A stretch of 64,000 nucleotides of DNA from Flectonema sp. DT1601 (lineage: Eukaryota; Euglenozoa; Diplonemea; Diplonemida; Diplonemidae): the NCBI GenBank assembly GCA_964019425.1, contig OZ025823.1, positions 496,001 to 560,000 of the forward strand, read 5' to 3'. Positions 1 through 12,906 of this stretch are shown one piece after another (positions within the stretch are counted from its first letter, which is position 1; every line of letters starts with the position of its first letter). The translations under genes were made by a program, and so were the position numbers. Under the pieces are notes generated by a model. The model was not told the origin of the DNA and ran no database searches. It saw nothing but the letters and a program-made list of their open reading frames with translations.

Positions 1-3000
1 AAAAAAATAAGAAAAAAGAAAAAAAGAACACACACAAGAAGATGTAGTTCCGGATGCATTAAAATTTCTTTTTTTCTTTTTTTTTTTTTTTTCTTTTTTT
101 TTTGGTTTACACGCAATCCAATGAACCAGTGGTTCACATCATAATTACAGTGGTCCTGTTCACTCCTATAAAGGCTACTGAGGTACCCACAGTAAGGAAC
201 CACTTTTATGATACCTAATACCTACCAAAAGTAACACAACTAGGAGATTATTCAAGGGCATTGGGGAAAACTTGATACTGTAATTAAATATAAAGCAACT
301 TGAAACTGGCTATAACTAAAAAATAGGGTTCGGCCAAACCTAGTTGCCAACAGTTGGTATCGATAGAATCCCATACGCGGAATCGAATATGGGAATTCGG
401 GGGGCCACGTAATTCAAGTTAAGCGCCCCAATAGCCATTAAATTATAGAAGGCAGTAGTTGGGGGGGATGAAAAGAAACTTTGACAAAATGTAAAAAAAA
501 AAAAAAAACGATGGTGGGAAGCAGTAATATGAATATAATAAGAAGAAAAATAAGTAGATAAAATAAATAAAAAACGAACAAAGGAAAAGACGTTTGTCAA
601 GAGAGCTTCGCAAATCAACATCATGCGACTACACCGACCCTCCCACTACCTAAAAGCAAAGACTACGTTCCGTACATGTAGTAAATGACAGTAGCAGATG
701 AGACTTCTATTTTTTTTTTTTTTTTTTTTTTTTTGTACTATTACGATCAAATAACCCTTTCGAAAAAAAAGGTTGAACTCAGTTCCGAATGAAAAAAAAC
801 TTGAATTAAAAAGCTGCATGTAAAACAAGGCAACCCAATAAGTTATTTAGAACTGTGGGAGAAGATAAAAAAAAAAAAAAATTATTATTATTAGGGGGAC
901 AGGTTGTGGACGGATGGAGCAGGACGGGATATTTATCACAACGCTAGTTAAGGAAAATCCTACAAAACAACAAAAAAAAAAGAACAGGGGGAAAGAGGTT
1001 TTCCATTTAAGCATCAATACTTATACTTAATAAACATGTCGCTGGATGACAGCTAATTCACTATAGGGCATACCACAACAAAGATTTTATTCATTTCACA
1101 ATTATTACAATCCTTAACCGCACAGATCAACAAGAACAAACTGCTACTACAATTTTAGGGGGGAAATTTACGATTCAAAGGAAGCTACAACACCAAAGGA
1201 CTAGTTGATTTTGAGCCAAATGAGCATTGCCTACAGTACCTTTTCTTTTCACTTTTTTTTTTTTTTTTTTTTTTTTTTCTTCTTTGATGATCAAACACGG
1301 TTGCAGTGTTATTTAAATATAAAAGGCCGAGATTGGAAAAAAAAAAAAAAAAAAAACGGGCTGAATATGGAACCCACCAAGTTACTGTATTGGTTGCGCT
1401 TGGTGCAAAAGAATAATTTGAGCCCATGAGCATCCATATTTATAAACTACGACTTTTACTTCCTCTAACTGAGAAATATTGCTGGGATACGAAACGCTCT
1501 AAGCGGTTGCCCGACAGAGAGCTCTCTCCCAGCTTTATCCCACAGCCAATCGGTAGCAACGACGGGTGACAACCATAATCAAAAAAAAGAAGGAAAAAAA
1601 AAAACGGGGGAAAAAAAAAGAGAGAAAAATAGTATAACGTGCAAAAAATGACCGTTTGATAAGACTCTTTTAAAAAGCAGCCTTCCCCAGTATCTGATGG
1701 ACGTCTCAACAGCGTGAAGGGAGAGCGGCAAAAGATAGCACACAAGATGGTTAGCTATTAAAGCGTGCTAATAACATCCAACGTCACGGTTTTGCACCAA
1801 CGTCAGCCACAAAGAAAGTAAAAAACAGGGGGAATTTCCTGTGCAGCTATAATGGATACGTGGGGAGAGGATGGGACTCAAAAAAAACACGACTAACTAC
1901 CCCAACAAGGCGTTGCATTTCACAAAAACTAACTCAAGCATTAGGTATGGTGATTTAAATTAAAAAAAAAAAAAAAAAAAAAATTTAAACTTTGATGCTG
2001 AAATTGCATAGGGAGAAAAGACAGAGTGGGGGCGAAAAGAAAAAAAAAGGGGGAGGATTTTTTTTTTTTGCGGATAATAATAACGATCTCAATCCGTATG
2101 ACCAATCAAAAAAAAAAAATAAAGGGAGGGTATTAAAGTATCTTTGTAATAAAAAGAAACAGTGGGACCGGATCAGCGAGTTGAAACTATGTTGCAATCA
2201 CTTTTTTCTGCTACGTGCCAATGTAAAAAAAAAAAAAGTAAATAAACATTTAAAGTGAAGGGAAAATGGTAACTCGCGAAATTATTATTTTCCCTTTTTC
2301 TTAAAATTTAAAAAAAAAAAAAAAAAACTGACCAAAATTAAAAGCAATGAACAACATCACGTTAGTGGATGTCGATCTTTCTCGGTACTTCTGAGATCCG
2401 TCTTCCATGAACGAGATAAATAAACAGTTGTTACTTTTCCAGAAACTAAAACTCTACAATATAACTACACTGCATAACCAGATAAATGGTTACCCTACCT
2501 GAAAATAAACCCTTTCGGGTCACACAGCAGAATAAACCTTTTTTATAAGGCAAATTAACAAAAAAAAAAAAATGATTCGCATAGCATATCCATACTTTTT
2601 AAAAGGTATTTTTGATTCAACATATTGCTACAAAAAAAATTAAAACGAAAAATAAAGAAAAAGATTTAAAAAAATAGAAAGGAACAAAAAAAAAATTAAA
2701 AATAAAAATATAAACGTCGTAACGTGGATGCAGTCAGCGATCAAACAAAAAAAAAAGAAAGGGGACGAGAAGTGAAGACACTCCGTTGTTAAACTTTGAG
2801 CCGATCTTTCAAACGCACATAAAAGAGGAAAGAAAAAGAATAGCTGCAAAGAGTAATCCTTGTTCGTTGTTCATTTTTTTTTTTTTTTTTTTTTTTTTTT
2901 TGGCAACTCCTAAGAAAGAAGTAAACAGTTCTCGAGTAAACACACGCTGGCAGTTTATTTTTTTTACTATTTTTTGTTGACTGGAATTCTATCTGAGACT

Positions 3001-4329
3001 GGTAGTCGTTAAAAAGTGTAAGCTGGATGCAAGTTGCTTCCTGTCAAGTTGTATTGGTAGGTAAAATTTATTTTATTGGTTCTCACACATCCCCGACTCA
3101 CAACTGAGAAACAATAGAAGAGAGAGATTGTATATAATAACTACCATTTTTTCCTTTTTTTTTTTTTCTTTTTTTTATCGTTCACAACTATAACTAACTT
3201 GTAAAAGACCTTTTTTGTTTTTTTTTTAAAAAAAAAAAAAAACGGACAAAAAAAAAAAAAAAAGAGGGAAAGAATAAGGCTGAATCTGATACTTTTTAGT
3301 TTAGGTGGGAAGAAGAGCCCAGGAGACTCGGAAGAATAAATATAAAAAGAAAGGGTCCGACTAAGAAAGACAACGGGGAAATTATTTCATCCAGTCAACT
3401 AATATAGAGCTTTTTAGCAGTGACTGGTACACTTCGAACCGATTGGTGGCAGTAATTGTTAGTATTGATATCAAAATACATAACAAAAAAACGGGGGGGA
3501 AAAAAAAAAAAAAAAAAATACTATTATTTTTGTTTTAACGACGAAGAAATCGATTTCCTCTCTCGGAGTATTTCTTCCTCCCATCCTTCCCCCCCCTTTT
3601 TTTTTGTTTTTGAAAAGTTTATCTATATGAGAATATTTCCAATGATATATTTTTTTTAAGTAATTTATGAAAAAAACGGTTAACTAAAAAGTAAATAGTG
3701 AGCACTCCGCGAAATGTCGTAAAAAAAAAAAAACTACATTACCAACCCTTGCATGCTATGTTGTCATTCAGTGCAGTACAGAATCGACGCTAATATAATC
3801 GTGAGCCCCGGAAACCAAAACCAAGGGTATAATGCTATACGACGACAGAGTGTAGGTTTCACCTCTTTTAAAAAAAAAAAAAAAAAAGAAGAAAACAAAA
3901 AAAATTGTATGTTTTGCTTAGTTCGCAAGTTCGTAGGAACACCATCTTAATAAATTAAAATAGCGTTATCTCGAATTCAGTTGAGGATTTTTGACAACGA
4001 GTTTTCAAGAACGATGAATTGGAAAAAGGGTTTTCCCTCAAAGGATGTTCGTTATATAATATAATAAATCGTAGAGTCCCGATTCGGGTTTCTTGACGCA
4101 TTCCATAATTTTTTTTGTTTTTTTTGTTTTTTTTTAATTTATTTTCCTTCCTATTCTACGTAAAAGCTTGCTCAATCACCGAACAGAAGAAGAAGGGAGG
4201 GGGGGGACACAGGTATGTGTGTAAATGGGAACCATGTCCACCCCCCCTGCCATTTCAGGAGGGGGTTAGAAGGTTTGAAGCAGCTTGGGACACATCCCGT
4301 AATTCAGGTCCCAGATACACAACAACGTC
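1..4329. other. Gene-poor flank rich in A/T runs
   Basis: No convincing coding region is seen. All open frames here are driven by poly-A or poly-T runs and translate to strings of Lys, Phe, Gly or Pro. The one recognisable item is a copy of a dispersed 80-bp repeat at 269-349. At 424-436 there is a 13-base match to the core of the tandem hairpin element found at 31.2-31.5 kb. The rest is low-complexity DNA with no assignable function. Confidence 0.6.
269..349. repeat. Dispersed 80-bp repeat, copy 1
   Basis: This stretch matches 61632-61713 in the same orientation at roughly 80-85% identity by eye. The first 55 bases are almost unchanged, beginning AACTTGATACTG and including AACTTGAAACTGGCTA. 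The 3' part is more diverged but keeps a TTCG and ends TTGCCA in both. No poly-A tail, target-site duplication or open frame is evident. It could be a SINE fragment or a small RNA gene; the sequence does not decide. Confidence 0.7.
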
Positions 4330-7300
4330 CTACCTGACTACCTGGAGCTCATCGGAGCTGCCTTCTTCTTCTTCCTCTTCTTCGTCACCGAATAGATCCA
4401 CAACAGTCGGTGCTGTTTTCTTCCATTCGTTTATTGAAGATTCCATCATAGCTTGGTATCCTTCAACACTTTCTTGGTGTGATACAACAATTAGATGCCA
4501 TCCTTCCTGTTTTGTAGTAAAGAGTTATTTATTTATTTTTTTTTTTTTTTGAAAAGACATATGTCCCATCACTACCCAACAAATAAAAAAACATACATAT
4601 CGCAAAGCCCTTCTTGTCAGCTCATTTACGGCATTAGTTCTGTAAAATTCTTTACTAGGGACATCCTCCTGTTTTTTAAATTAATTAGGTACGACTATTC
4701 TGATATGCATCTGTTAACTCACTGTTAAAGAACACACCTTAACAACTACTTTCAAGTCTGGTAGGGCTACTGCGTAGGTAATTGTTCCAACAACGGCTTT
4801 TGTTTCTGGTTTGTGTCCGAGATTTTCTAATGCTGCTAAGAGGTTTTTGTTTACTAGTCTAGATGGTGGTAGTGGAATCCAAGCAGTGACTGCTTGCCAT
4901 TGATTGTGTTGCGGAGGGGGAATCGATCCCATGAACAGCAGAGCAATAACGAAAGCTTCTGATCCATAACTAGCAAACCCACGTGTGTTGACATCTATTT
5001 CAACATTTCGTAAGATTGCTGTCGGGTCAGCACCAATTGTCATTGTTGCCGATACGATATTCGCTAATTGAAGTGGGCTGAAGGCTGACGCAGGTCTTTT
5101 TGCCGCCTCTGAAAGACATTTCAAAGCAGTGCCTTGATAATCTGATTGCGCAAGTCCCCAAAAAACTATACTCAACTCCTCAGGCGAATACAACCTTGTA
5201 GGTCGACGGTCAACTTCACTTGCTACAACAGAAATTACTTCATGTTTGCCGTCAAAAACCCAGCAAGCATCTCGAAGTAGGGCGGTGTCAGCAAGCTTCA
5301 TGCCTCTTCTGCATATCTCAGCACTTATTTTCTTCTTAAGTGTCTGAGTAAAGCATCCGGCAGAATGAATTATTTTTACAACATTAAATAGCTCTCCGTC
5401 TTTTAAGTATCGAAGTCTCCTTGTGGTCAATCCCTTTGCTATGGCATTGAATACAGCAGTGAATCTGTTGTGATGTTTTCTTTGTTTATAATATGTGTAC
5501 ACAACTTATCAAACAAATATTATAATGACATACCGTTGTGTACCGCAGCAGGCATATAATGAAGTTAACATTGTGTGGAGGTCTCCTCCGTTTTGTTGAA
5601 CACCACCTCGTTTAATGACTTCAGCACAGACTTCGTTTATTACTACAGAAGTTGGAGCGTATTTTTCAAATGCCCATGAGACGCTTGCTAATTCTGATCC
5701 TGAGAGTCCTTTTAGACCTCTTTCTGATAGACAAGATTCTATCTCAGGTAAGACAGGTGATTCGGTCATACCAAGCTTTACTAATCCCCATGAAATACCA
5801 GATAAGTATGAACCTTGAAATCCAGATCTAGCACATTGTTCTAATGTGGGTTTCTCAAGCTTTGATGCGAAGTGAACAAAAGGATTAGTATCCTCATGAT
5901 GTGAAGCAATTATTGCGACTGCTCTGATAGCCATCGATATCGTCTGAAGAGTGAAACCTTTCGCTTCATCAAAATTGCTCAACGCAGGTATCAGAGCATG
6001 GCATTTTAGAGCGGCTGACGCCAACGACCATAAAATGTGTGCAGTCTCATGCGGGTTAAATTCCTGAAACCCTCTCCTTCCAATCTCTGCTTCGGTGATT
6101 CGGACAGCGTGCAGGTTTCGATGTCCTAGTTTTGGGGTTTTTTTGTTTCGAAACAGTGACTTATGTTATAGCAAAGAACGCGATTACACACCTGAAGAGA
6201 TGAATCCTCTGATTGTCATGCATATGTCTTGTGAATTGAACGATGATGCTCCTCTGTTTACAATTTCCTTACTAACCTGATCAAACAGACCAGAGTTCTT
6301 CAAATTACAAGTAGCGTAGGCCCAAACTAAGTAAGCGAGATGCTGTGATCGAAACTGAGAGAGTCCTTCGTGTTGAATATAGTCTTCCGCAGCACCGAAT
6401 AGCTCCGTGTTTTGGAATCCAGCCGTTGAAAATGCCCACAGAAGCTTTGACAGAGCCTGTGCATCCCATCCAGTAAGCCCGTGAGTAGTAATGTCAGCGA
6501 CTATGAATTCAAATACCGTGTTGCGATGGATTTCTTGGGGCCCGTTGAGTCTGTTGTTTGTTTATTTGATAATCCAATTAACTGGAACAATAAATATTAT
6601 CCTCGGGAGGGGAATTTGATACTAATATTAAATGGAGCTCGGGGGGGAAGACTGATATGCTAAATAAAAACTAAAGTCGAGGCATACCTCGCTACTCTGT
6701 GAGCAGCAGTAGACAAACAGACAGAATTCGGATCAACGCCTCCTCTTCTAGTGGCTTCTAGTAATTTCGTGATCGCTTCCGCATCTTTTGAATTTACTAC
6801 CGACCGACACAGTGATCGCTGCGTTTGGGAGGAGCCATATCGACGTCTGGGGACGCGGCCGAAGACGGGGCAGTGAGCAGCTGTTTTTTCTAGATTGTAT
6901 AAAGAGATTACCCAACGAAAATTAAGAATAGATAACTATACTACTATCAGTCAAGTAACAACACATACCGGGTTGAATCTCTGGCTTAGTGAGAACTTCA
7001 GCTTCTTCTTCAACACGAGATTCAGAAAGTATCTCCTCAGCAGTAATAAGCCCGGCATTGTATTCATTGTCTTGGGAAGATCTATCTTCAGCTGATGCTC
7101 TACCAGCTTTCCAGGCTCTGTTTATAATGTCTCGTAGTTTTTGTTGCGTCAATGACGAAGATGATGAAAGATCAGAAGTACTCTTTTTACTACTCGACGC
7201 TTGACTCTGCTGCACACTGGTAGGATGAATAGTTGGCATCTTTTCCAGATGCCATGTCTGCTGAGTGTGAACATCAACACCAGCCATGTGCATGCCGTCA

Positions 7301-7683
7301 GGTGTTACTGAGAATACCATTCTTATAGATCCACATCCGTCAAGTAAGTGAACTTCTCTTATGGATGTGTTGTGAACTACTACTTTGCCAGACTTTATAG
7401 TTCCTGCTTTGCAGATAAAAAGACCATCGGCATATATTTTAAGACCAGTAAAAGTATCGTCAACTGGGAATGCATCTGAGACCACCCATCCACCAGCCAT
7501 GCTATGTATCAAATCAAGCGAGGCATTATTGCCATAGTGTGCTCCGGCTGGGGGGTTTCCGCGATACATTCCTCCCGGTGGTTGCTGAGGCTGAGATGGA
7601 GGGGGTCCGTGCTGGACAGGTATTTGCTGCACTCCCTGAGACCCCCACCCGCCCCACTGTGGGCAACCACCGTACTGCCACAT
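4330..7683 (-). CDS. Helical-repeat (OPR/FAST-like) protein with RAP-like C-terminus
   Basis: Six exons join in frame to 925 codons: 6969-7683, 6688-6880, 6192-6550, 5534-6125, 4738-5479, 4330-4506. Donors are GTATGT, GTATGC, GTGTGT, GTATGT and GTGTGT. Residues 1-240 begin with a Gly/Pro/Gln-rich stretch and then a compact domain. From about 270 the protein is built of helical units with a recurring tryptophan pattern (LLWAFSTAGF, YLVWAYATCN, SWAFEKYA, VFWGLAQSDY). This resembles octotricopeptide, heptatricopeptide and FAST-type organelle RNA-binding proteins. Near the end, YAVALPDLKVVVKEGWHLIV resembles a shortened RAP domain, followed by an acidic tail. A role in mitochondrial RNA metabolism is inferred from the family. 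No clear targeting peptide is seen at the N-terminus. Exon phases agree at all five junctions, so the gene model is firmer than the function. Confidence 0.72.
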
Positions 7684-7993
7684 ATTAACTATCCTATTGG
7701 TTAGTGCCTCCTGTGAATAGTGAATAGTGAATAGTGAATAGTAATAATAATCAACATAAAGTAACGTTCCTTCTACTCAGTTATTTATGTCATGAACCGT
7801 TGGTTTGTTTTTTTAGAAATCTTTATAAAAGAAAGAAAATGACTTAACCTATATACTCAACAAAAAAAAAAAAAAAAAACTTGTTTACCAAAATGCGTAA
7901 GCACAGGTAAGCGGATTATTATTTCTGTAACAAGTTGAGAGGGTATCCTGTAAAGTGTAAATTTTTTTTTATGAAAATTGAGTAGGGGAACTT
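7684..7993. other. Spacer with short tandem repeat
   Basis: This 310-bp spacer holds about four tandem copies of GTGAATA at 7711-7741 and an A-run at 7862-7878. It also contains the presumed 5' end of the helical-repeat gene, with an AG about 25-35 bases before its ATG. No gene is seen. Confidence 0.6.
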
Positions 7994-8586
7994 TTATTCG
8001 ATGACTTCATCTTTGGGTACCCAACTAGGAGGAAGTTCCTTTGGGTTTTCACCTCTAAAGTGATTTTGTTTAAAAATGTGTCTATTCCATCGAAACCAAC
8101 CAGATGCGTATTTATCTGGGAACTCAGGCTTCTCTGTTAAAAGTCCTTCAAGTAAATCATTAATCAAACACGGAATCTTCCAATACGCAGAGTACTTTCG
8201 AATTGCTGTTTGATCAGCATCTTTTGGAAGTGTAATTCCTTGAGAAACTAACTCATCGATATGATCATGGATCATTACAAAGTGAGTACACCAATCCAGT
8301 GGGTCTGGTGGAAGGATTCTGTGATAAGATTTTTCGTAAATTTTTTTTTTTTTTTTTTTTTTAAAAAAACAAACCTATATAACTCCGCCAACATCACATT
8401 TAAAAATGGTCTGATCTTCATTTCTTCTAAGTATTCCAAATTTGCTTGCTCTTTAATGAGTCGATTGTCACACTCATTAGTATTGAAATGAATCGTTGCT
8501 TTCCGCTTTGTTCCAGGTGCTGGTGCCGATGCCGGTACCGGATCCTCCAACTTTGGGAGGTCAGTCGGGAGAGCTATTTCCACCAT
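7994..8586 (-). CDS. DPY-30/RIIa-like docking protein
   Basis: Two exons, 8375-8586 and 7994-8318, encode 178 residues. They are joined across a 56-bp intron (GTTTGT...CACAG, phase 2) that contains a long T-run. The first 40 residues are Pro/Ala-rich. Around residues 52-90 the segment EYLEEMKIRPFLNVMLAELY followed by RILPPDPLDWCTHFVMIHD has the DPY-30/RII-alpha pattern: YLEE, a basic-Pro-Phe helix, then R-x-x-P-P-D-P-L and a second helix. Such two-helix dimerisation modules dock on amphipathic helices in axonemal radial spokes, AKAP complexes and SET1/MLL complexes. The C-terminal half (many Trp, Phe, Lys) is unrecognised. A ciliary role is inference only. Confidence 0.65.
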
Positions 8587-8873
8587 GATATACACGAAAG
8601 GTCTCTTTTTAATAAATAAAATAGTTGATAATACAATAAAAAGCTGAATTAGATTATTGTAAATGCAGCTAACCCATAAAAGGGTTCGCAATATCAAAAA
8701 AATAATAAAATACACGACTACGTGAATAACTCTGTCATACTCGTGCAGTGTTAACTGAGAGTGGGCGTTGTATTCACGAAGCCGAACAGCAAGCATTGAA
8801 TGGTGTAGGGGAAACATAACAGATTTCAAAAAGAACAGGCGAACGGTTAACTATCAGACAGTAACTGTGATGT

Positions 8874-10158
8874 TCAATCATCACAAAGAGAAACAAAAGA
8901 TTGTCTCATAAAAGCAGCATATTCTTTAAAGCTGAGACAGCCATCTTTGTCAGTATCCGCTTCGTCGAACTGTTGTCGGACTTCTTCAGTGGTAACACCC
9001 TCACAGGGTGCTTGAAGAATGAATTTCTCAAATGTCAGGCTACACTTTCCTCCATCAGTCAGGTGGGAATAGATTGCAGCTATTTCATGTAGTACTTCAG
9101 GTGGGAAACACTGCTCCCAACTTGCTTCAATTTTTGGAGTCATCGCTTCCCTAAGTGAAGCTTCAAGAAGCCTTCTTGGTATGCACGGATACAACACCCG
9201 CAGTAATTCGTGGTGGTCTACGGTCCCTGTTGTAAGTTTAGTTTAGTTTTTTTTTTTTCCAAAAGAAAAAATTAAAGAAGAGGAATCTAAACCAATCATG
9301 TCAATAAAACAAATACACACCCGACTTATCTTTATCAATACGTTTGAACAACGACGTGTCGACAGGAGTTCTATTTAGTTTCAGAGACGCATTGTGGAGT
9401 TCTTTGAAAGATACCTGACCAGAACCATCAACGTCAAGGGCACGAAATCCCTGAATCAATCCTACCATCAGCTCTGTAGGTATTGGACTGGTGGTCAGTT
9501 TATTTTGGTGAATTGCAGCAAGCGCGTCAAGAACGATGGCCTGTTGGAAGGTTACGTAAAATAAAAATTACTTCTTCTTTTACATATAACATCGATGTCA
9601 TACCTGCCTTCGAGAGCGTAATCTCTTTTTGAACTTCACACAGGCGACAGCGGCTAATGCGATAGGCGGAAATCTAAATTTTAAAGGGACGTAAACATTT
9701 CCTAATTTACTAGGTCCAGTGTTGACAAGTGTTTCTATGAGATCAACCCCGGGTTCTTCTTGTTGAGCTGAAGGTATGTTTTCACGTATGTAATCAATCA
9801 CAGTAGGACGCGCTAATTCTATAGCTTGTTTCTGTAAGGCTTGCAAGTGACGACTTCTCTCTTGTAACTTTTCTTTATTAAACTTCTGTAGGATGCATGA
9901 GACGGGTGGTAATCTAGTTGGTCGCTGCTTCAGCTTCGTCAGGACAAGTTTCGGAACGCAAAAAGGATTCTTTTTCATATCAATCCCGCTGGGTCTTCTA
10001 ACCTTCGCTGGGCCTCTTAATACTCTTGAACCCCTCCTTCTCAACCCATTCAGGGCACTTGGTAGTTTACGACCGTCAACTAGTTGCTGGATTTTATCTA
10101 ATTTGTCTTCGCTGAGTCTATCCCGATAGGCACTCTCCAGAGGAGGAAGTACGGGCAT
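8874..10158 (-). CDS. EF-hand calcium-binding protein
   Basis: Three exons (9604-10158, 9321-9540, 8874-9226) give 375 residues. The introns are 63 and 94 bp with GTATGA and GTGTGT donors. Residues 1-185 are basic and helical without a recognised domain. Canonical EF-hand loops lie at about 221-232 (DVDGSGQVSFKE), 254-265 (DKDKSGTVDHHE, created exactly at the second splice junction) and 349-360 (DTDKDGCLSFKE). A fourth, degenerate EF-hand lies between the last two. The layout recalls calcyphosin/EFCAB-type calcium sensors, many of them axonemal. The start is the first ATG after CCTTCAG. The reading frame stays open a little upstream, so a longer N-terminus is possible. Confidence 0.85.
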
Positions 10159-10722
10159 GCCGTCTGAGACATTCTGAAGGAAAATTAGTACTTTAAAAAA
10201 AATAAGACATCAAACGGAAATACTAACTGGAAGACAAACATAAATAGATTTGCTGTTAAAGCTTAAAAATCATAAAAACTGAATTGAGAGTCGTCTAATG
10301 CCGTGCCAATCAACAAACAAACAAACAAACTAATATAATATTGTGGTCGGGAAGGAGTAGATTCCTAAGGGGAAGGGAGAGGGGGGAAGTGATCTTATTT
10401 TCTTCTTTCTTTCTTTCTTTTTTTTTTTTTTTTTTTTTTGTTTCTTTAAATCTTTCTTTGAAAAAAAATATCCTGGTCCACTCCTCCCTTGCTTCTCTTC
10501 GTACTGCTAAAACAAAAAAAATTTTAAAGAAAAATACATAATAAGATAACAAGGTAAGCAACAAACATAAGATGATATTAGTAAAAAGAAAACAGGTCAC
10601 AAAGACGGGAGAATGAGAGAACCAGGCAAAGAGAGACATCATAAGATTTCTTGGGCAGAGGGGTGAGAAAATTTTTAAAAAAAAAAAATAAACATCAAGC
10701 TCTTTGGCAACAGGCAAAAAAA

Positions 10723-10757
<35 letters not shown>

Positions 10758-11306
10758 AGGAAGGAAAGACCACTATACTTTTCAGTATCAAAAATCTCAG
10801 AAGCTATACCAGCTTGGTGCGATCAGGAACGAACAAGAATCTAACTCGCAGTAATTGCGTGTTGAATACCCAAATGTGCAATGTCACAACTAGAATTGCA
10901 CAGTTGGAATCTCAAAAGAGAAAAAAGAACAAAATCAATCTTACCTGAATACTTAAGCAAGATTGATTTTATTCAATTTTTTTTTCTTTTTTTAATTTGA
11001 TTCTTTTTTTTTTTTTAACTTCAAAACAATTGATATACAAAACACAGCGCGATGTGAAGAATACGCGTAAGGGGAGGGGAGTGAAGGAGAGAACTACAGG
11101 AAAACGATATAACAACATCGTGAAGAACCCAAAATCTACAAGCAGACTCGATGCCAATATTAGCATATTAGTAACAAGAACTACTAACTAAGGATGAGAG
11201 AGTGCATGTTTACTCTTTTATTTTCTTTTTCTCCCTTTTCGAAAAACCTATCCTCCGAAGACAACACGTTTTTTTGGTACATCGCAATAACAGAACCGAT
11301 AAAAAG

Positions 11307-11339
<33 letters not shown>

Positions 11340-11949
11340 GAATGAAAAAAACGGTCGAGGGTGGGTCGCTAAACAACAAAAGATATCACTCTCTTCGTAA
11401 CGTATCGTTCTTGTGAAGGGTCTCCTGGTAAAGAAGTTCGTGTGGTTTGTCTTTACTGACATCAGTATGACACATCGTAACGTATTTCTTTCTAGACCCC
11501 TCGCTCTGCATACTACCTCCTAAAGTCAAGGTTAAGCTATTCGGGAAAACTTATTCACCTTATAATCTAAAAAGAGTTGCATTGCTGATAATTCGTAAGC
11601 AAGAAGAAGAAATAGAGTGAAAAAGGGGAATGAGACAGCCGACAGAGGGGAAATTGAAAGAAAAAGAAGAAGAAAAAAAAAGCCAGCTTACTATTCGCAG
11701 TAACATAATCAAAACGGATTTCTTTTTTTTTTTTTTTTTTTTTTTTTTTGTTCTTCCCATTCGTAACAGAATGTCGAGCTGCATGTGGTAGACAGCTAAC
11801 TACGGGAAATTAGATACAGGAAATTAATATTTTTTTTTTGTGTTCACCAAATTTAATAACATTAGAAAAATCCTTTCTTTTGCATCGAGAACCCGAAGAG
11901 AGAAAAATAGAAAAAAAAAAGAATGAAAGGGAAAACTAGTCTAATCGCA

Positions 11950-11985
<36 letters not shown>

Positions 11986-12906
11986 AAATACGCTGCTCTT
12001 CAAGATTTCAGCAACAAGACTCCGTATTGATTTGAGTAGGAAAAAAAAAACTGAAATCCAACACGCAAAGCAGTAAACGTTCTCTCTTCAGGTAAAGGGA
12101 AATAGTAACACACACCCCGAATCAATCAGAATTCGCACAAGGAGGAGGGCAATTATTTTTGTTTATTATAGTCACGTTTTTTTTTTTTTTTTTTGAGTGT
12201 TACGCTTTGGAACGATAACATTCTCTTTCATAAAGAAAAAGGCTGCCGTTCACGCAAAGGACAATTTGATAACTTTTTTTTTTTTTTTTTTTTTTTTGAG
12301 GTCTCACAAAACCAGGGGATTACCCAATAAAGTGTTTTTTTTTTTTGTTGTTTTTTTTTTTTCTTCCAAAAAAAAAGCCTCGCACCATCAAATTTGTGAA
12401 AGCATGAGGGGATAAAGAAAAAGAAGAAAAAAAAATAAAGCGCACTTTTTTCAAAGAGCCAGGGAACAATGGACTGAATGACAGTTAATATAATAATCAA
12501 TAGTATATATGAGGTACTGGACCAACCACATATTAATTAACTGAGGTATTCCCTATTTTCAAAAACAACAATATAAAGAAATCACCTAAAGAGCTGCTAA
12601 TCTTGTGAGCTATGAGTCTGATCGCTTTTTTTGTTTGCTTTAATTTAGGGGGGAGGGTCTCCCTCTGTCAACCATGGAGAACATAAAATAGATTTTTAAA
12701 AAAAAAGTCCACAAGATGAAAGAAGGACCGTCAAGAGGGTTTTTTTTCTTCTTCTTCTTCGATTCGAAACGCACATATCATATTTATGAACAGTAGTTTG
12801 TCTTTCATTGGGATCACTACAGCTTGTTGATGAACTAGATGCCGATTGAGAGCAAATCAGAAGTCGGTTCGAAACATGAGACTCTACCAGAATGTCTTAA
12901 GTAGTC
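10159..12906. other. 2.7-kb intergenic region, homopolymer-rich
   Basis: No gene is seen on either strand. The region contains at least nine A or T runs longer than 15 bases, for example 10720-10756, 11311-11337 and 11950-11981, plus short TTC/CTT microsatellites. All open frames read through these runs. Confidence 0.6.

Noticed and set aside
269-349. Spliced-leader RNA
   Set aside because: The reverse complement contains a stretch loosely like the 3' half of euglenozoan leaders (CAGTTTC then CTTTAT). No GT donor or Sm-like site follows, so the resemblance is not sufficient.
1185-1433. Overlapping open frames on both strands rich in Lys or Phe
   Set aside because: They exist only because poly-A or poly-T runs lack stop codons. 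Dozens of similar frames across the spacers were dropped for the same reason.
8275-8829. A 184-residue protein beginning at 8829
   Set aside because: The region above 8586 encodes low-complexity hydrophobic sequence from the 5' spacer and the far end runs into an intron. The spliced 178-residue model explains the conserved part.
10790-10860. Repeat shared with 39320-39380
   Set aside because: Both contain ATCAGGAACGA and loosely similar flanks, but the match is too short and too gapped to call a family.
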